From positions 186,001-250,000 of the forward strand of contig CAWDJV010000002.1 in the NCBI GenBank assembly GCA_963802795.1: a stretch of DNA of 64,000 bases, read 5' to 3'. The notes under the pieces were generated by a model, which worked only from the letters and a program-made list of their open reading frames with translations, had not been told where the DNA came from and searched no databases. Positions within the stretch are counted from its first letter, which is position 1. Each line of letters starts with the position of its first letter. The stretch comes from JAIBJN01 sp963802795 (GTDB lineage Bacteria; Actinomycetota; Thermoleophilia; Gaiellales; Gaiellaceae). The position numbers and the translations under genes were made by a program. This document shows positions 37,120-44,861 of this stretch, one piece after another.

Positions 37120-37695
37120 ATGCACTCGGCGCCTGCGCGGGGTCAAGAGGAGTACAACCGGGTGGCCGTCCCGATCGCACAGGCGGTTCACCGTCTCCGG
37201 ACCGAGCGGTCGTGGACGCTCAACGAACTCGCCGCCCGAAGCGGCATGAGCCGCCGACTCATCGTGCAGATCGAGCAGGCGCAAGCAAACCCGAGCATCG
37301 GCACGTTGCTTCGCCTCGCGGACGCGTTCGAGGTGACTTTGAGCGAGCTCCTTCCAGAGCAACCAACGGCGACCGTCGGCGTACGTACTGCCGGCGAAAC
37401 GCTGCAACTATGGGACGGACCGCGAGGGGGGGCCTGCAGGCTGCTCGTCAGCCACGGTCCGATCGAGTTGTGGTCATGGACGCTGAAACCGGGCGAGGTG
37501 TACGAAAGCAAGCCGCACCGCCCTGGAAGCATCGAACTTCTCAGCGTAACCGCCGGCACCCTCGACCTCGACGTCGGTCATGAGACCATCACCCTGAGCA
37601 CCGGCGACAGTGCATGGTTCGACGCAGCCACCGCACACGCCTACCGCAACCCGAGACGCTCGACCACCCGCTTCATCATGGTGTTCTCGACCTGA
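37120..37695 (+). CDS. XRE-family regulator with C-terminal cupin domain
   Basis: A 191-residue regulator. HTH_3 domain at residues 18-72: IAQAVHRLRTERSWTLNELAARSGMSRRLIVQIEQAQANPSIGTLLRLADAF. Cupin_2 domain at about 115-190: WSWTLKPGEVYESKPHRPGSIELLSVTAGTLDLDV and TLSTGDSAWFDAATAHAYRN. Start ATG 37120, probably leaderless; GTG 37162 is an alternative. It is divergent from livH, so the two may form a regulator/target pair for amino-acid uptake. A related XRE-cupin gene is at 57266. Confidence 0.88.
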   Translation: MHSAPARGQEEYNRVAVPIAQAVHRLRTERSWTLNELAARSGMSRRLIVQIEQAQANPSIGTLLRLADAFEVTLSELLPEQPTATVGVRTAGETLQLWDGPRGGACRLLVSHGPIELWSWTLKPGEVYESKPHRPGSIELLSVTAGTLDLDVGHETITLSTGDSAWFDAATAHAYRNPRRSTTRFIMVFST

Positions 37696-37896
37696 CAAGC
37701 CCGCTCGGCCGGCCGCGCAGCGATGACGCCGTTGGCCGTTTCTCGGCTCACCCTCGGCTTCGGACGGCAGGCGGCGTAAGGCCGGGCGCCGTCCTCTCAA
37801 GCCTCTGTCGACAACAATGGACTTTCGTGGACTCCAGTGGGGCTGAGCGCGCGGCTTCGGAGTGTCCTCCGAGCCCACATGGGATAAAGGAAATGG

Positions 37897-37959
37897 CGGA
37901 GGGGAAGGGATTCGAACCCTCGATCCGCCTAACGACGGATAACGGTTTTCGAGACCGCC
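37897..37959 (-). repeat. Displaced tRNA-Ser 3' end (att-like copy 1)
   Basis: It matches the 3' 63 nt of the tRNA-Ser(CGA) gene at 44449 with one mismatch in the T stem, from the discriminator base to the anticodon stem (GACCGCC on the plus strand), then diverges. The flank beyond 37960 (CAGATTTGCAGG, then two GTTCGCCAGT copies) is partly shared with copy 2, as expected for arms of related elements. Confidence 0.75.
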
Positions 37960-38063
37960 CAGAAACAGCAGATTTGCAGGCAGTTTAATTCTGGTTCGCC
38001 AGTGAGTTCGCCAGTGCGCCAAGGGCGGTATCGAGCCGGCGCGCGTTGTGGGGCCAAAGGCGA

Positions 38064-38091
38064 AGGCCGCCGGCACCGGTGCCGGCGGCCT
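38064..38091 (-). terminator. Hairpin terminator of the propeller-fragment gene
   Basis: Perfect 12-bp stem (38064-38075 with 38080-38091), CCGG loop, 10 bp downstream of the minus-strand stop at 38102. Confidence 0.65.
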
Positions 38092-38101
38092 CACCGGTCA
38101 G

Positions 38102-38620
38102 CTAGAGGGCGATCCGCGCGACGCTGTTGCACTGCGTCGATCCGCACGACCGAGCCTTCGGATGGGCTAGCGACCCAGACGGAGCCGTCGCCTACTGCGA
38201 GCCCCGCGTAGTCGATGTTCCCGGCTGAGCGCCCGACGACGCGTGGAGAGGTGGAGAGCACCTTGCCCGTCGTCGCGTCGATGTGGGTGACCGTGCCGTC
38301 CTGCGTGTTGAAGGTCCACACTGAGCCCTCTCCGGCTGCGATGGCCATCGGGCGACCTCCGACCGCGATCGGCTTCCCCACGAAGCTCGCTCGTGCCTCG
38401 AGTCGATGCGAGTGACCGTTTTGTCGAACCTGCTCACGACCCAGACGTCGCCTTCCTCGGCTACGACGCCGACGGCTCCGTTGCCGACGGAGATCGGCTC
38501 GCCGACGATCTCCCCCGACTGTGGATCGAGTCGGGCGACCCTGTCGCCCTGGTCGAGGACCACCCAGACTGCATCCTCGCCGGCCGCCACGCATCGCCTC
38601 ACTGGCCGCCGATCGTCTCG
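38102..38620 (-). pseudogene. YVTN/Vgb-like beta-propeller fragment (frame slips, no start)
   Basis: About 170 residues of propeller repeats: EDAVWVVLDQGDRVARLDPQSGEIVGEPISVG, GDVWVVSRFDKTVTRID, EGSVWTFNTQDGTVTHIDATTGKVL, DGSVWVASPSEGSVVRID. Each is the W-V/x-R-I-D blade typical of Vgb/NHL-like proteins. Frame changes occur near 38390 and 38130; correcting the latter gives the usual ending NSVARIAL at TAG 38102. Neither start codon, signal peptide nor kinase head is visible, so the 5' part is probably lost; such blades often form the outer domain of Ser/Thr kinases or serum-type secreted proteins. Confidence 0.55.
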
Positions 38621-38781
38621 ACCCGCCTCACGCGGCGGAGGAGGCGACGAGACGCCCGCCACGCTGCCCGAAGGAACTCGCGCCGCCCACGCCGCCAGCA
38701 GCTCCCCCGAGCGGCGAGGCATCGAATAGGGCGGCCGCGCGGACGTAACGGCTTCCACAGCCGCTCGTCCCGCCGATTCGC

Positions 38782-39106
38782 TCAGTGAGCTTCTTCCTCG
38801 ACCGTCCGTTCTGCCGTCGGGAAGAGCCTCGAGACGCTCGTCCGGAATCGGCTTGCTGCTCTCGACCGAGCGGCCGTAGGTGCCGGCGGCAAGCCGGGCC
38901 TCGGCCCGCTCGACGGCAGCGAGCTCCTCGCGTAGATCGTCCCCGAGACCCTCGTCGAGCTCGTCCTGATAGAGGTCGGACGCCAGGTTGGCCGGATCTT
39001 CCTCGTCCGCCGGCTCGCCGGTGTCCTGATGGACGAGGCGGGCCAGCGCCCGCTCGATGCGCTCGCGCTCGGCGGCCAGCAGTTCGCGAGCCCGCTCTGG
39101 ATCCAT
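38782..39106 (-). CDS. DksA/TraR-like small protein (one frame slip)
   Basis: A protein of about 107 residues similar to the N-terminal coiled-coil part of actinobacterial DksA/TraR-like proteins: MDPERARELLAAERERIERAL, EEDPANLASDLYQDELDEGLGDDLREELAAVERAEARLAAGTYG, and the short VESSKPIPDERLEALP tail. The four-cysteine zinc finger of true DksA is absent. A slip near 38815 conceals the normal ending (TAERTVEEEAH, stop at 38782). Possibly an RNA-polymerase secondary-channel binding protein; that is inference from the family. Confidence 0.75.
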
Positions 39107-39259
39107 CAGGCCACGTTAGCGCAGCACGAGTGGCGCTAGGAAGTCGGCCGCCCCGTATCGTTGGGCGCCCGATGGCTGCGTTCGGGACTTTTGTGGACTT
39201 CGGCGGACTGAGGGCGGCACTCTCAATCCAGCCAGAGGGCGCATGATTAGCGGGTATAG

Positions 39260-39321
39260 CGGAGGGGGACGGATTCGAACCCTCGATCCGCCTAACGACG
39301 GATAACGGTTTCGAGACCGCC
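39260..39321 (-). repeat. Displaced tRNA-Ser 3' end (att-like copy 2)
   Basis: It matches the same 3' part of tRNA-Ser(CGA) with one T-stem substitution (GACGG for GAGGG) and one deleted T in the anticodon-loop run, ending at GACCGCC. The flank (ATTTGCAGG, then TTCGCCAGTAGGTTCACCAG) resembles that of copy 1. More degenerate than copy 1, so possibly older. Confidence 0.72.
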
Positions 39322-39551
39322 TAGAACATGTCTATTTGCAGGGCTTTGAGCTCCAGTTCGCCAGTAGGTTCACCAGCCCGAGCGGCGAGTCGGCTCAAGG
39401 AGGCCGTCGAGCTGTCGCGGAACAGGAGCAGCCACCAACGGTCTCGATAATCGGATTGTGGAAGCCCGCCGCCGCGAGCTGAATCAGCAGCGGGCCAAGC
39501 TCCCGATCCGGGACGTGTTGGAGGGCGACCGTGAAGGGACAAACGTCCTGC

Positions 39552-39598
39552 ATCCTACGTTGCTATAGCCTAAAACGTAGTCATCTAATCCTACGTTG
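39552..39598 (+). promoter_or_regulatory. CTACGTT inverted and direct repeats upstream of the ABM gene
   Basis: ATCCTACGTTG occurs twice (39552-39562 and 39588-39598, 36 bp apart, close to 3.5 helical turns), and its inverse AACGTAG lies between (39574-39580). The cluster sits in an AT-rich patch about 150 bp ahead of the gene at 39750. It looks like a multi-site operator; no regulator is assigned. Confidence 0.45.
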
Positions 39599-39749
39599 TC
39601 AAGAAGTGTGCTACAGTACGGAGGCGCCAGAAGACCCAGAAGGAAGCCGTCGAGGCTCCGACCCGCTCTTCGACTGTCACACCGGGCCTGAGTGCATCAG
39701 GAGGACTCAACCGGGTTCTCCGCCCTGAACGAAGAGCGTTAGGAGCACC

Positions 39750-40064
39750 ATGCATACCACCGTTAGACGCTACGAGGGGATCGATCAGAGCCGCAAGGAC
39801 GAGCTCGCCAAGAGGGTCGGCGAGAGCCTGCTGCCCCGCCTGAGCGAGCTGCCGGGCTTCAGCGGCTACTACCTCATCGACGCCGAGAAGGACGTCATGA
39901 GCTCCATCAGCTTCTTCGACACCTCGGCGCAGGCCGACGAGTCGACTCGCTTTGTCGCCAGCTGGTTGCGCGAGGAGAAGCTCGAGAACGTGGTCCCGAA
40001 CTCGCCGAAGATCACCGTCGGCGAGGTCATCGTCCACAAGTGGAACGGCGCGGTCAAGGCGTAA
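39750..40064 (+). CDS. Antibiotic biosynthesis monooxygenase-like (ABM) protein
   Basis: A 104-residue protein of the dimeric alpha/beta-barrel ABM/YgiN type. ATG 39750 follows TTAGGAGC. Segments: TTVRRYEGIDQSRKDELAKRVGESLLPRL, LPGFSGYYLIDAEKDVMSSISFFDTSAQADESTRFVASWL, and the C-terminal strand ITVGEVIVHKW. Such proteins include small oxygenases and many without known activity. It lies inside the tRNA-bounded island and is followed by its own terminator. Confidence 0.72.
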   Translation: MHTTVRRYEGIDQSRKDELAKRVGESLLPRLSELPGFSGYYLIDAEKDVMSSISFFDTSAQADESTRFVASWLREEKLENVVPNSPKITVGEVIVHKWNGAVKA

Positions 40065-40085
40065 GCGCCTGTCTCGACGCAAGGG

Positions 40086-40110
40086 GAAGGCCCGCGGCTC
40101 GCGGGCCTTC
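40086..40110 (+). terminator. Hairpin terminator of the ABM gene
   Basis: Perfect 11-bp stem (40086-40096 with 40100-40110), 3-nt loop, followed by TTCCT. It lies 21 bp past the stop. Confidence 0.75.
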
Positions 40111-40131
40111 TTCCTGCACGAGAGGCATCTG

Positions 40132-40299
40132 ATGAAGACGATCACGACAACCGCGTCCGTTCGGCAAGCCGACTCCTCCCTTGACGCGACGCTCAATCCA
40201 GTGGCGCTCAGCTCTGGAGAGATCGTCTCTTGGGGCGTAGCGTTTCCGAGGTCCGGATCTGGCACGCCCGTCGTCCGACGGAAGGCGCTGTCGGCCTAG
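40132..40299 (+). CDS. Possible 55-residue protein
   Basis: A short frame with ATG 40132 preceded by GAGAGG. The product (MKTITTTASVRQADSSLDATL to RRKALSA) has no known motif, no membrane helix and a modest Ser/Thr/Ala composition. It lies just after a terminator, so it would need its own promoter. Weakly supported. Confidence 0.25.
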   Translation: MKTITTTASVRQADSSLDATLNPVALSSGEIVSWGVAFPRSGSGTPVVRRKALSA

Positions 40300-40550
40300 C
40301 ATTAGGGGCCGTTGACCACGGCCGGATGCTATTCCCGTGGCGCCATGGCGACTTCCGCTTCTCGAGCGGGAAGGGGGAGCGCCTCCTTGTATTGCAGGGC
40401 GGTTCTTGCGGCGCTAGTCACTCAAGCTCGCGAACCGCCCCGCTTTCCCTTTTTCCCGCACGGAAGCCGGGTCCATGCGGTCTGCTATCCCCAAACCTCC
40501 GCTTGCGATCGGAGCCGGCGGCAATCGCGTCCCACTCCGACGAGTGTCCG
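40300..40550. other. Intergenic region without a recognisable gene
   Basis: A 251-bp stretch downstream of the ANTAR gene. I see no conserved frame, structured RNA or clear terminator. Confidence 0.35.
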
Positions 40551-41156
40551 TCAGCGGCCGCGCGCCGCGGGCACTTGCGGCTGCTTTGGTAACAGGCGGT
40601 GGCCGTCGACGACGGCGCTCGCGACGTCGACGAGCCTGCGGTTGGCGGTGCGAGAGTGGTCGCGCAGCATGTTGAAGGCGGTGGCCTCGTCGATCGAGTG
40701 GCGTTCCATCAGAATGCCCTTGGCTCGCTCGGTGATGGCGCGGCGCCCGAAGGCGCCTTCGAGGTCGTGGTACTCGGCGAAGCGGCGCAGCACGATGTCG
40801 ATCGAGCTCTGCCAGTCCTTGGCCTCCGCATCGGTGATGTAGGCAAAGACGCCGCGCTTGGACGCCTCCTTGACGAAGTCCGGATCGGGTGCGTGGATCA
40901 GGGCGATGACCGGACAGGCGGACTCGCGCACGATCTTCTCGATCAATCCGAGCGCGTGATCCGAGCTCTCGCCGAGCCCGACGAGCGCGACGTCGGGTCG
41001 CTCCCTGGCCGTCACGGCGCCGACGTCTTCGACCTCGATCTCGCGCGCGATCACCTCGTGCCCGAGCGCGGCGACGATCGGCGCGACGAGTGCCAGGCGA
41101 TCTTTGCGCTCGTTCGCGATCAGCACACGCAGGTGCTCGGTCTCGCGGTAGCTCAT
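40551..41156 (-). CDS. ANTAR-domain response regulator-like protein
   Basis: A 201-residue protein: a receiver-like domain (LRVLIANERKDRLALVAPIV, VALVGLGESSDHALGLIEKI, CPVIALIHAPDPDF) then an ANTAR RNA-binding domain (FGRRAITERAKGILMERHSIDEATAFNMLRDHSRTANRRLVDVASAVVDG). In the receiver the usual phospho-Asp position reads VGLG, so it may not be phosphorylated. ANTAR proteins prevent transcription termination by binding paired hairpins in leaders; no such target was found nearby. ATG 41156. Confidence 0.85.
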   Translation of the reverse strand: MSYRETEHLRVLIANERKDRLALVAPIVAALGHEVIAREIEVEDVGAVTARERPDVALVGLGESSDHALGLIEKIVRESACPVIALIHAPDPDFVKEASKRGVFAYITDAEAKDWQSSIDIVLRRFAEYHDLEGAFGRRAITERAKGILMERHSIDEATAFNMLRDHSRTANRRLVDVASAVVDGHRLLPKQPQVPAARGR

Positions 41157-41426
41157 CCGCCGTTCCTCGGTCGAGTGTAGCCCCTCCGGAGCGCTCTCAT
41201 CACGGCCGGTTCGTGTCGGCGCGCCGAGTGGTAGAGTGCAGGTTGCCTCGCCCTAGCCTTAGGCGGGCAGACTTTTCCGGCTCCGACACTTGGCCGGCGT
41301 AGCGCGTCGACCCAGTTGCGGTCGGCGTGAACGCGAGCGTCAGGGGCCGCAGATGTCTCTTTCGTCTTCCTTGGAGCACTCGGCGACCACGGGTTCGCCG
41401 CGGGCGTTCCGGATCGCGAGTGTCCG
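41157..41426. other. Divergent control region of ANTAR and flippase-like genes
   Basis: A 270-bp stretch shared by two divergent genes. It contains CGCCCTAGCCTTAGGCG, a CCTAGCCTTAGG-type partial palindrome near 41250, and an AGACTTTTCC patch. No gene or clear promoter boxes could be assigned. Confidence 0.35.
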
Positions 41427-42560
41427 TTGATTGAAACGGTCCCACTCCGTCGCCCGGTCGGCGTGAGCTGGCCCGCGGCACAGTGGTTTGCAATCCGCCA
41501 CAGTCCGCATCGTCGGAGGCTGGTCGGTGGACTGGCGTTCTCTCTTCTCTCGCTGGGCGCGTGTGTCCTCGTCGCTCGATACCTGAGCGACGCGAGCTGG
41601 CCCCTGGAGGGCGCGCACGTGCCCCTGGTCTTCCTCGCCGGAGGCGCCTATCTCGTCAGCTTCGGCTTCCGCGCATTCGGATGGCACCAGCTGTTCCCCA
41701 GTCGCGAGCGCCCCGACGGCGCACGGTGTCTCGCCGCCTGCGGGGCGTCCGCGGCCAGCGGAGTCGTCCTGCCCTTCCGGCTCGACTACGTCGTGAAGAT
41801 CTCCACTCTGCGCCGGCTCGGCGGGGTCAGGCTCGGGCTCGGGACGATTGCCGTCTCGATCGTTGCCCTCGGCATGGTCGACGCAGTGGCGATGCTTCCG
41901 TTGGCCCTCGCCGCTCTCGCAACGTCGGGGCCGATCCTCCGCGCGCCGTTGATCGTCGTCGTCCTGTTCTGCATCGGCTGCCTCGGGATCCTCACGCTGG
42001 GACAGCGGGTGGCACGGCTCCCGCTCATCGGGCGCTCGGACCGGCTCCACATGGTCTACCGGCGCGTCGCGGACAGCACGCGGTTCTCGCGGACGACTGT
42101 CGTCGCGGGCCTGCTGCTCCTGGGCTGCTGGACCTCGCGCGCCGTCGGCAGCACCCTCTTGCTGAGCGCCATCGGCGTTCCGTTCTCGCCGACGCTCGCG
42201 TTGGCCGTCCTCTGCATGAGTGCCGCGACGGCGATCCTTCCGATCACGGCCGGTGGAGCGGTCGCGGGCATGGGGACGACGGCGGGCGTGCTGTTCGCGC
42301 TCGGCGTCTCGCAGGGCGCGGCGGTCAACTTCGCGTTGGCCTCCGGGCTCCTGCTGACCGGCGCGGCGCTCGCCGCGGCCGCGCTCGGGCTGAGTGGATC
42401 GCTTCTTCTCACGTTCCGCGCGCGCCGGGCGCTCGCCGCCGCGATCCCCGCACAGTGGGCGGACATGACGAAGAAGTCCGTCGCGGTGGGCGACGTTGCT
42501 CCGATCGCCGCTCTTGCCCCTACGCACGCCAGCCGCGTGCCGGCGAGCGCGGGTTCTTAG
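41427..42560 (+). CDS. UPF0104/lysylphosphatidylglycerol synthase-type membrane flippase-like protein
   Basis: A membrane protein of about 377 residues with eight to nine helices, like the transmembrane half of MprF (UPF0104 family). Segments: FSLLSLGACVLVARYLS, VFLAGGAYLVSFGFRAFGWHQLF, ASAASGVVLPFRLDYVVKISTLRRLGG (the conserved P-x-R-x-x loop), and AATAILPITAGGAVAGMGTTAGVLFALGVSQGAAVNFALASGLL. No synthase domain follows. The frame opens at TTG 41427; GTG 41463 is an alternative. It may move lipid-linked molecules across the membrane. It lies inside the tRNA-bounded island. Confidence 0.75.
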   Translation: MIETVPLRRPVGVSWPAAQWFAIRHSPHRRRLVGGLAFSLLSLGACVLVARYLSDASWPLEGAHVPLVFLAGGAYLVSFGFRAFGWHQLFPSRERPDGARCLAACGASAASGVVLPFRLDYVVKISTLRRLGGVRLGLGTIAVSIVALGMVDAVAMLPLALAALATSGPILRAPLIVVVLFCIGCLGILTLGQRVARLPLIGRSDRLHMVYRRVADSTRFSRTTVVAGLLLLGCWTSRAVGSTLLLSAIGVPFSPTLALAVLCMSAATAILPITAGGAVAGMGTTAGVLFALGVSQGAAVNFALASGLLLTGAALAAAALGLSGSLLLTFRARRALAAAIPAQWADMTKKSVAVGDVAPIAALAPTHASRVPASAGS

Positions 42561-42576
42561 CGGGCCTCGGTTCCCG

Positions 42577-42936
42577 TCAGCGGCGGGCGAGCCGGCGACC
42601 GCTCTCCGTCTCGGGCGGGGTGTAGTTGAGCTCGTAGTGGTGATAGAGGGCTGACTCTCCGGTCTGGGAGAGCTCGTCGCCGTGCATGTCGATGTTAGGG
42701 GCGTCCTCGACTTGCTCCTTGGAGACGGCCACCTGGAGGCCGTCGGGGCCGATCGTGAGCCCGCGCAGCGGCACGAACGTCAAGTGGCGGGCGAACAGGC
42801 CCTCCTTCACGGTGCCGAACATCGGCTCGTCGGTCTCGACGTCCACGTATACGTCTTCCAGCTTGCCGATCTTCCTGCCCTCGCTGTCGACCAGATCCTT
42901 GCCGTGCCACTCCGCGATGTTGTGATGCTTGGCCAT
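42577..42936 (-). CDS. PRC-barrel domain protein
   Basis: A 119-residue protein: an N-terminal PRC-barrel (EWHGKDLVDSEGRKIGKLEDVYVDVETDEPMFGTV, HLTFVPLRGLTIGPDGLQVAVSKEQVEDAP) and a Tyr/His-rich tail (ALYHHYELNY). ATG 42936 follows GAGGAGG. Common in Thermoleophilia and other actinobacteria, often stress-linked; exact role unknown. Confidence 0.88.
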   Translation of the reverse strand: MAKHHNIAEWHGKDLVDSEGRKIGKLEDVYVDVETDEPMFGTVKEGLFARHLTFVPLRGLTIGPDGLQVAVSKEQVEDAPNIDMHGDELSQTGESALYHHYELNYTPPETESGRRLARR

Positions 42937-43046
42937 CGTCCTCTGCCTCCTCGCCCCGCAGTAGTCCGGCAGGTGCTCCTCGTACGCGCCGTGCTCGCCT
43001 TCGATGCGTAGTGGGCGCTAGGTCCGTATCAGACGGAGCTTGACCG

Positions 43047-43319
43047 TCATTCGGGTTGGCTCGGGTCACTGCGAGGTGCCTCCGTGCGCGGCTCCGCGGC
43101 TGCGCGCTCAGCCCGATAGCGCTCTTCGTATTCACGCCCCCGCTCTGCCTCCTCGCGCTCCTGCTCACCATGGCGCTCGTCGCGCTCGCGCGTTTGCTCT
43201 GCCTGCTTACGCTCACGCTCACGCTCCCGCTTGTAGTGGTCGTAGCTGTCGGCGCCTGTGGATCGCCAGCGTTTGCGGACGTAGTTGCCGACCTTCCTGA
43301 GCTTGTCCCCTACACCCAC
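43047..43319 (-). CDS. Highly charged coiled-coil small protein
   Basis: A 90-residue protein that is more than half Glu, Arg and Lys: KRERERERKQAEQTRERDER, then EQEREEAERGREYEERYRAERA. The N terminus VGDKLRKVGNYVRKRWRSTG is basic. GTG 43319 follows GAGGAG. The composition predicts one long single alpha helix. No family or function recognised. Confidence 0.5.
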   Translation of the reverse strand: MGVGDKLRKVGNYVRKRWRSTGADSYDHYKRERERERKQAEQTRERDERHGEQEREEAERGREYEERYRAERAAAEPRTEAPRSDPSQPE

Positions 43320-43403
43320 TTGTGGCTCCTCACGTGAACCCGCGAATACGATATCGGAGGGCAGGCGCCCATCGGCCGCCGCCGCAACGCCGCCGATGCG
43401 TCT

Positions 43404-44279
43404 TCAGTGCGCCTCTCGCGCCCGATCGGCAGACTCGGCAGCGGTTCGAGGAGGCGGGAAGCTCACCGGCAGGCCGTCGGCCTCGAGTTGGAAGAGCGTC
43501 TCGGGATCGCGTAGCCCCTGCAGACGGTGAGTCCCCAGCGGGCGAAGGCCGACCCCCACTGGAAGCGATGCCTCGACGGCTCGCGCGGTAGCTGACGAAA
43601 GCACGATCTGGCCGCCGTGGCCGACTGCGCAGATGCGGGCGGCAGTGTGCACGGCCATACCTACGTAGCCGCTCTCGGTCAGCGTGGGGCGGCCCGTGTG
43701 GAGGCCGATTCTGACCCGCACGCTTGCCCCGTCCGGCCACGCCCGAGACCCCAGACTTCGTTGGATCGCGATCGCCGCCTCGAGAGCACCGACCGGGCGC
43801 TTGAAGACCGCGAAGAGCTCGTCCGCGCGGACGTCAACCTCGCGGCCGTCAGAGCGTTGGACGGCGCGCCGGAGGAATCGGCGCACTTCACCGAGCAGGG
43901 ACGCGTAGCCGTCACCAACGCGGCGCACAAGACCGGTGGAGTCCTCGATGTCGGTGAGGAGGAACGTGACCTGGCCCGTGGGCAGGTTGCGCGACACGGC
44001 ATCCCGGCCTCTCGACTCGCCCTCGAGCCGCTCGGTGGCGAGCTGCCCGGTGATGAACCCGATGGGCACGATCCCGTACTTCTTCGCCGCGTTCAGCAGT
44101 CTCTTGCGCGCACGCTCCCGCGCCGCGTCGTCCTCGAACCTGATTTGGTTGAAGCGGGCGAGGGCGTTGCGAACGTGTGCCTCGTCGTGGATCGGCAGGC
44201 GTCGTTGCCCTTTCGAATTGACGTAGGCGAAGGCGCTGTTCGAAAGCTGGGCGCGAGCCTTGGCGCTGAGCCGCGACAT
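43404..44279 (-). CDS. Class III adenylate/guanylate cyclase-domain protein
   Basis: A 291-residue protein. Residues 1-75 (AFAYVNSKGQRRLPIHDEAHVRNALARFNQIRFEDDAARERARKRLLNAAKKYGI) match a short helical domain that precedes many actinobacterial cyclases. Cyclase domain from about 100: GQVTFLLTDIEDSTGLVRRVGDGYA (first metal Asp), GREVDVRADELFAVFKRP, where the second metal Asp of the usual GDG[EDA] motif is displaced (RADELF), VRIGLHTGRPT, YVGMAVHTAARICAVGHGGQIVLSSAT. Activity is thus uncertain. It lies next to the tRNA-Ser gene inside the island. Confidence 0.85.
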   Translation of the reverse strand: MSRLSAKARAQLSNSAFAYVNSKGQRRLPIHDEAHVRNALARFNQIRFEDDAARERARKRLLNAAKKYGIVPIGFITGQLATERLEGESRGRDAVSRNLPTGQVTFLLTDIEDSTGLVRRVGDGYASLLGEVRRFLRRAVQRSDGREVDVRADELFAVFKRPVGALEAAIAIQRSLGSRAWPDGASVRVRIGLHTGRPTLTESGYVGMAVHTAARICAVGHGGQIVLSSATARAVEASLPVGVGLRPLGTHRLQGLRDPETLFQLEADGLPVSFPPPRTAAESADRAREAH

Positions 44280-44448
44280 CGATCTCCATTTTCTCAGACG
44301 CGTCTCGCCGCTTCTTTAAACCCGGATGGTGGCTGCAGCGACACCGACCGCGGCCGCGATGCCGCGCCCTCGATGTCCGCACCGCGCCGGGCGGGTGCCG
44401 GCCAGCGCTGCCGAGAAGCCGCATGAACAAGCGGCTTCCTGGCTAAGG

Positions 44449-44537
44449 CGGAGGGGGAGGGATTCGAACCCTCGATCCGCCTAACGACGGATAACGGTTT
44501 TCGAGACCGCCGCATTCGTCCGCTCTGCCACCCCTCC
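44449..44537 (-). tRNA. tRNA-Ser (anticodon CGA)
   Basis: A complete 89-nt class II tRNA: acceptor stem GGAGGGG/CCCCTCC, discriminator G, long variable arm, T loop GTTCGAATC, anticodon loop TCTCGAAAA giving CGA. No encoded CCA. Its 3' part is repeated at 39260 and 37897, marking it as an integration target. Confidence 0.95.
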
Positions 44538-44562
44538 GGCGGTTCAGCGAGCGCTCTGCGGA

Positions 44563-44653
44563 CGGAGAAGGAGGGATTCGAACCCTCGAAGGAGGTGTGT
44601 ACCCCCTTAACGCCTTAGCAGGGCGCCGCCTTCGTCCACTCGGCCACTTCTCC
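44563..44653 (-). tRNA. tRNA-Ser (anticodon GCT)
   Basis: A complete 91-nt class II tRNA: acceptor GGAGAAG/CTTCTCC, discriminator G, anticodon loop CTGCTAA giving GCT, a long GC-rich variable arm, T loop GTTCGAATC. It lies 25 bp upstream of tRNA-Ser(CGA) on the same strand, so both are probably co-transcribed. No encoded CCA. Confidence 0.95.
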
Positions 44654-44861
44654 TTGGCCGCGCCATGGTACCAACGGGCCCACGGTGCCCAGACATGACG
44701 AAGCCCGCTTCGGTGTGGAGAGGAGCCGCAGAGCCGAAACGGGCTTTCGCCAGACGCCGGGGATCTTGGGGGAGCCGGCAGTCCGAATCATGCTGCTTTT
44801 GTCGGGCGTCGCCTCCCCACGATGGGGGATTCGGCGCGGCGCCTTCGTCTACCCTCGCCGG

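Larger units (their letters stand above)
39107..39749. other. 643-bp region: att-like copy 2 and a repeat-rich leader, no clear gene
   Basis: It contains the second tRNA-Ser fragment (39260-39321) and the CTACGTT repeats (39552-39598). A minus-strand frame (39321-39542) ends in ELELKALQIDMF next to the att-like site, where an integrase C terminus might once have been, but nothing identifies it. No gene is called. Confidence 0.4.
37897..44537. mobile_element. Degenerate genomic island at tRNA-Ser(CGA), two nested segments
   Basis: Three direct copies of the 3' part of tRNA-Ser(CGA) lie in the same orientation: the complete tRNA (44449-44537) and displaced 3' fragments at 39260-39321 and 37897-37959. 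All identity blocks end at the anticodon stem, the usual limit for integrases that recombine in the anticodon loop, and both displaced copies lie on the 3' side of the tRNA. The segments (about 1.4 and 5.1 kb) hold a DksA-like protein, a propeller fragment, an ABM protein, an ANTAR regulator, a flippase-like protein, PRC-barrel, a charged protein and a cyclase. No integrase gene remains. Confidence 0.55.

Noticed and set aside
37474..38094. 206-codon minus-strand frame crossing the first att-like site
   Set aside because: It reads through a tRNA fragment and antisense of the XRE-cupin gene; it cannot be a conserved protein.
41340..42527. 395-codon minus-strand frame rich in Glu, Arg and Asp
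   Set aside because: It is antisense to the multi-helix flippase-like protein, whose hydrophobic codons give charged residues in reverse.
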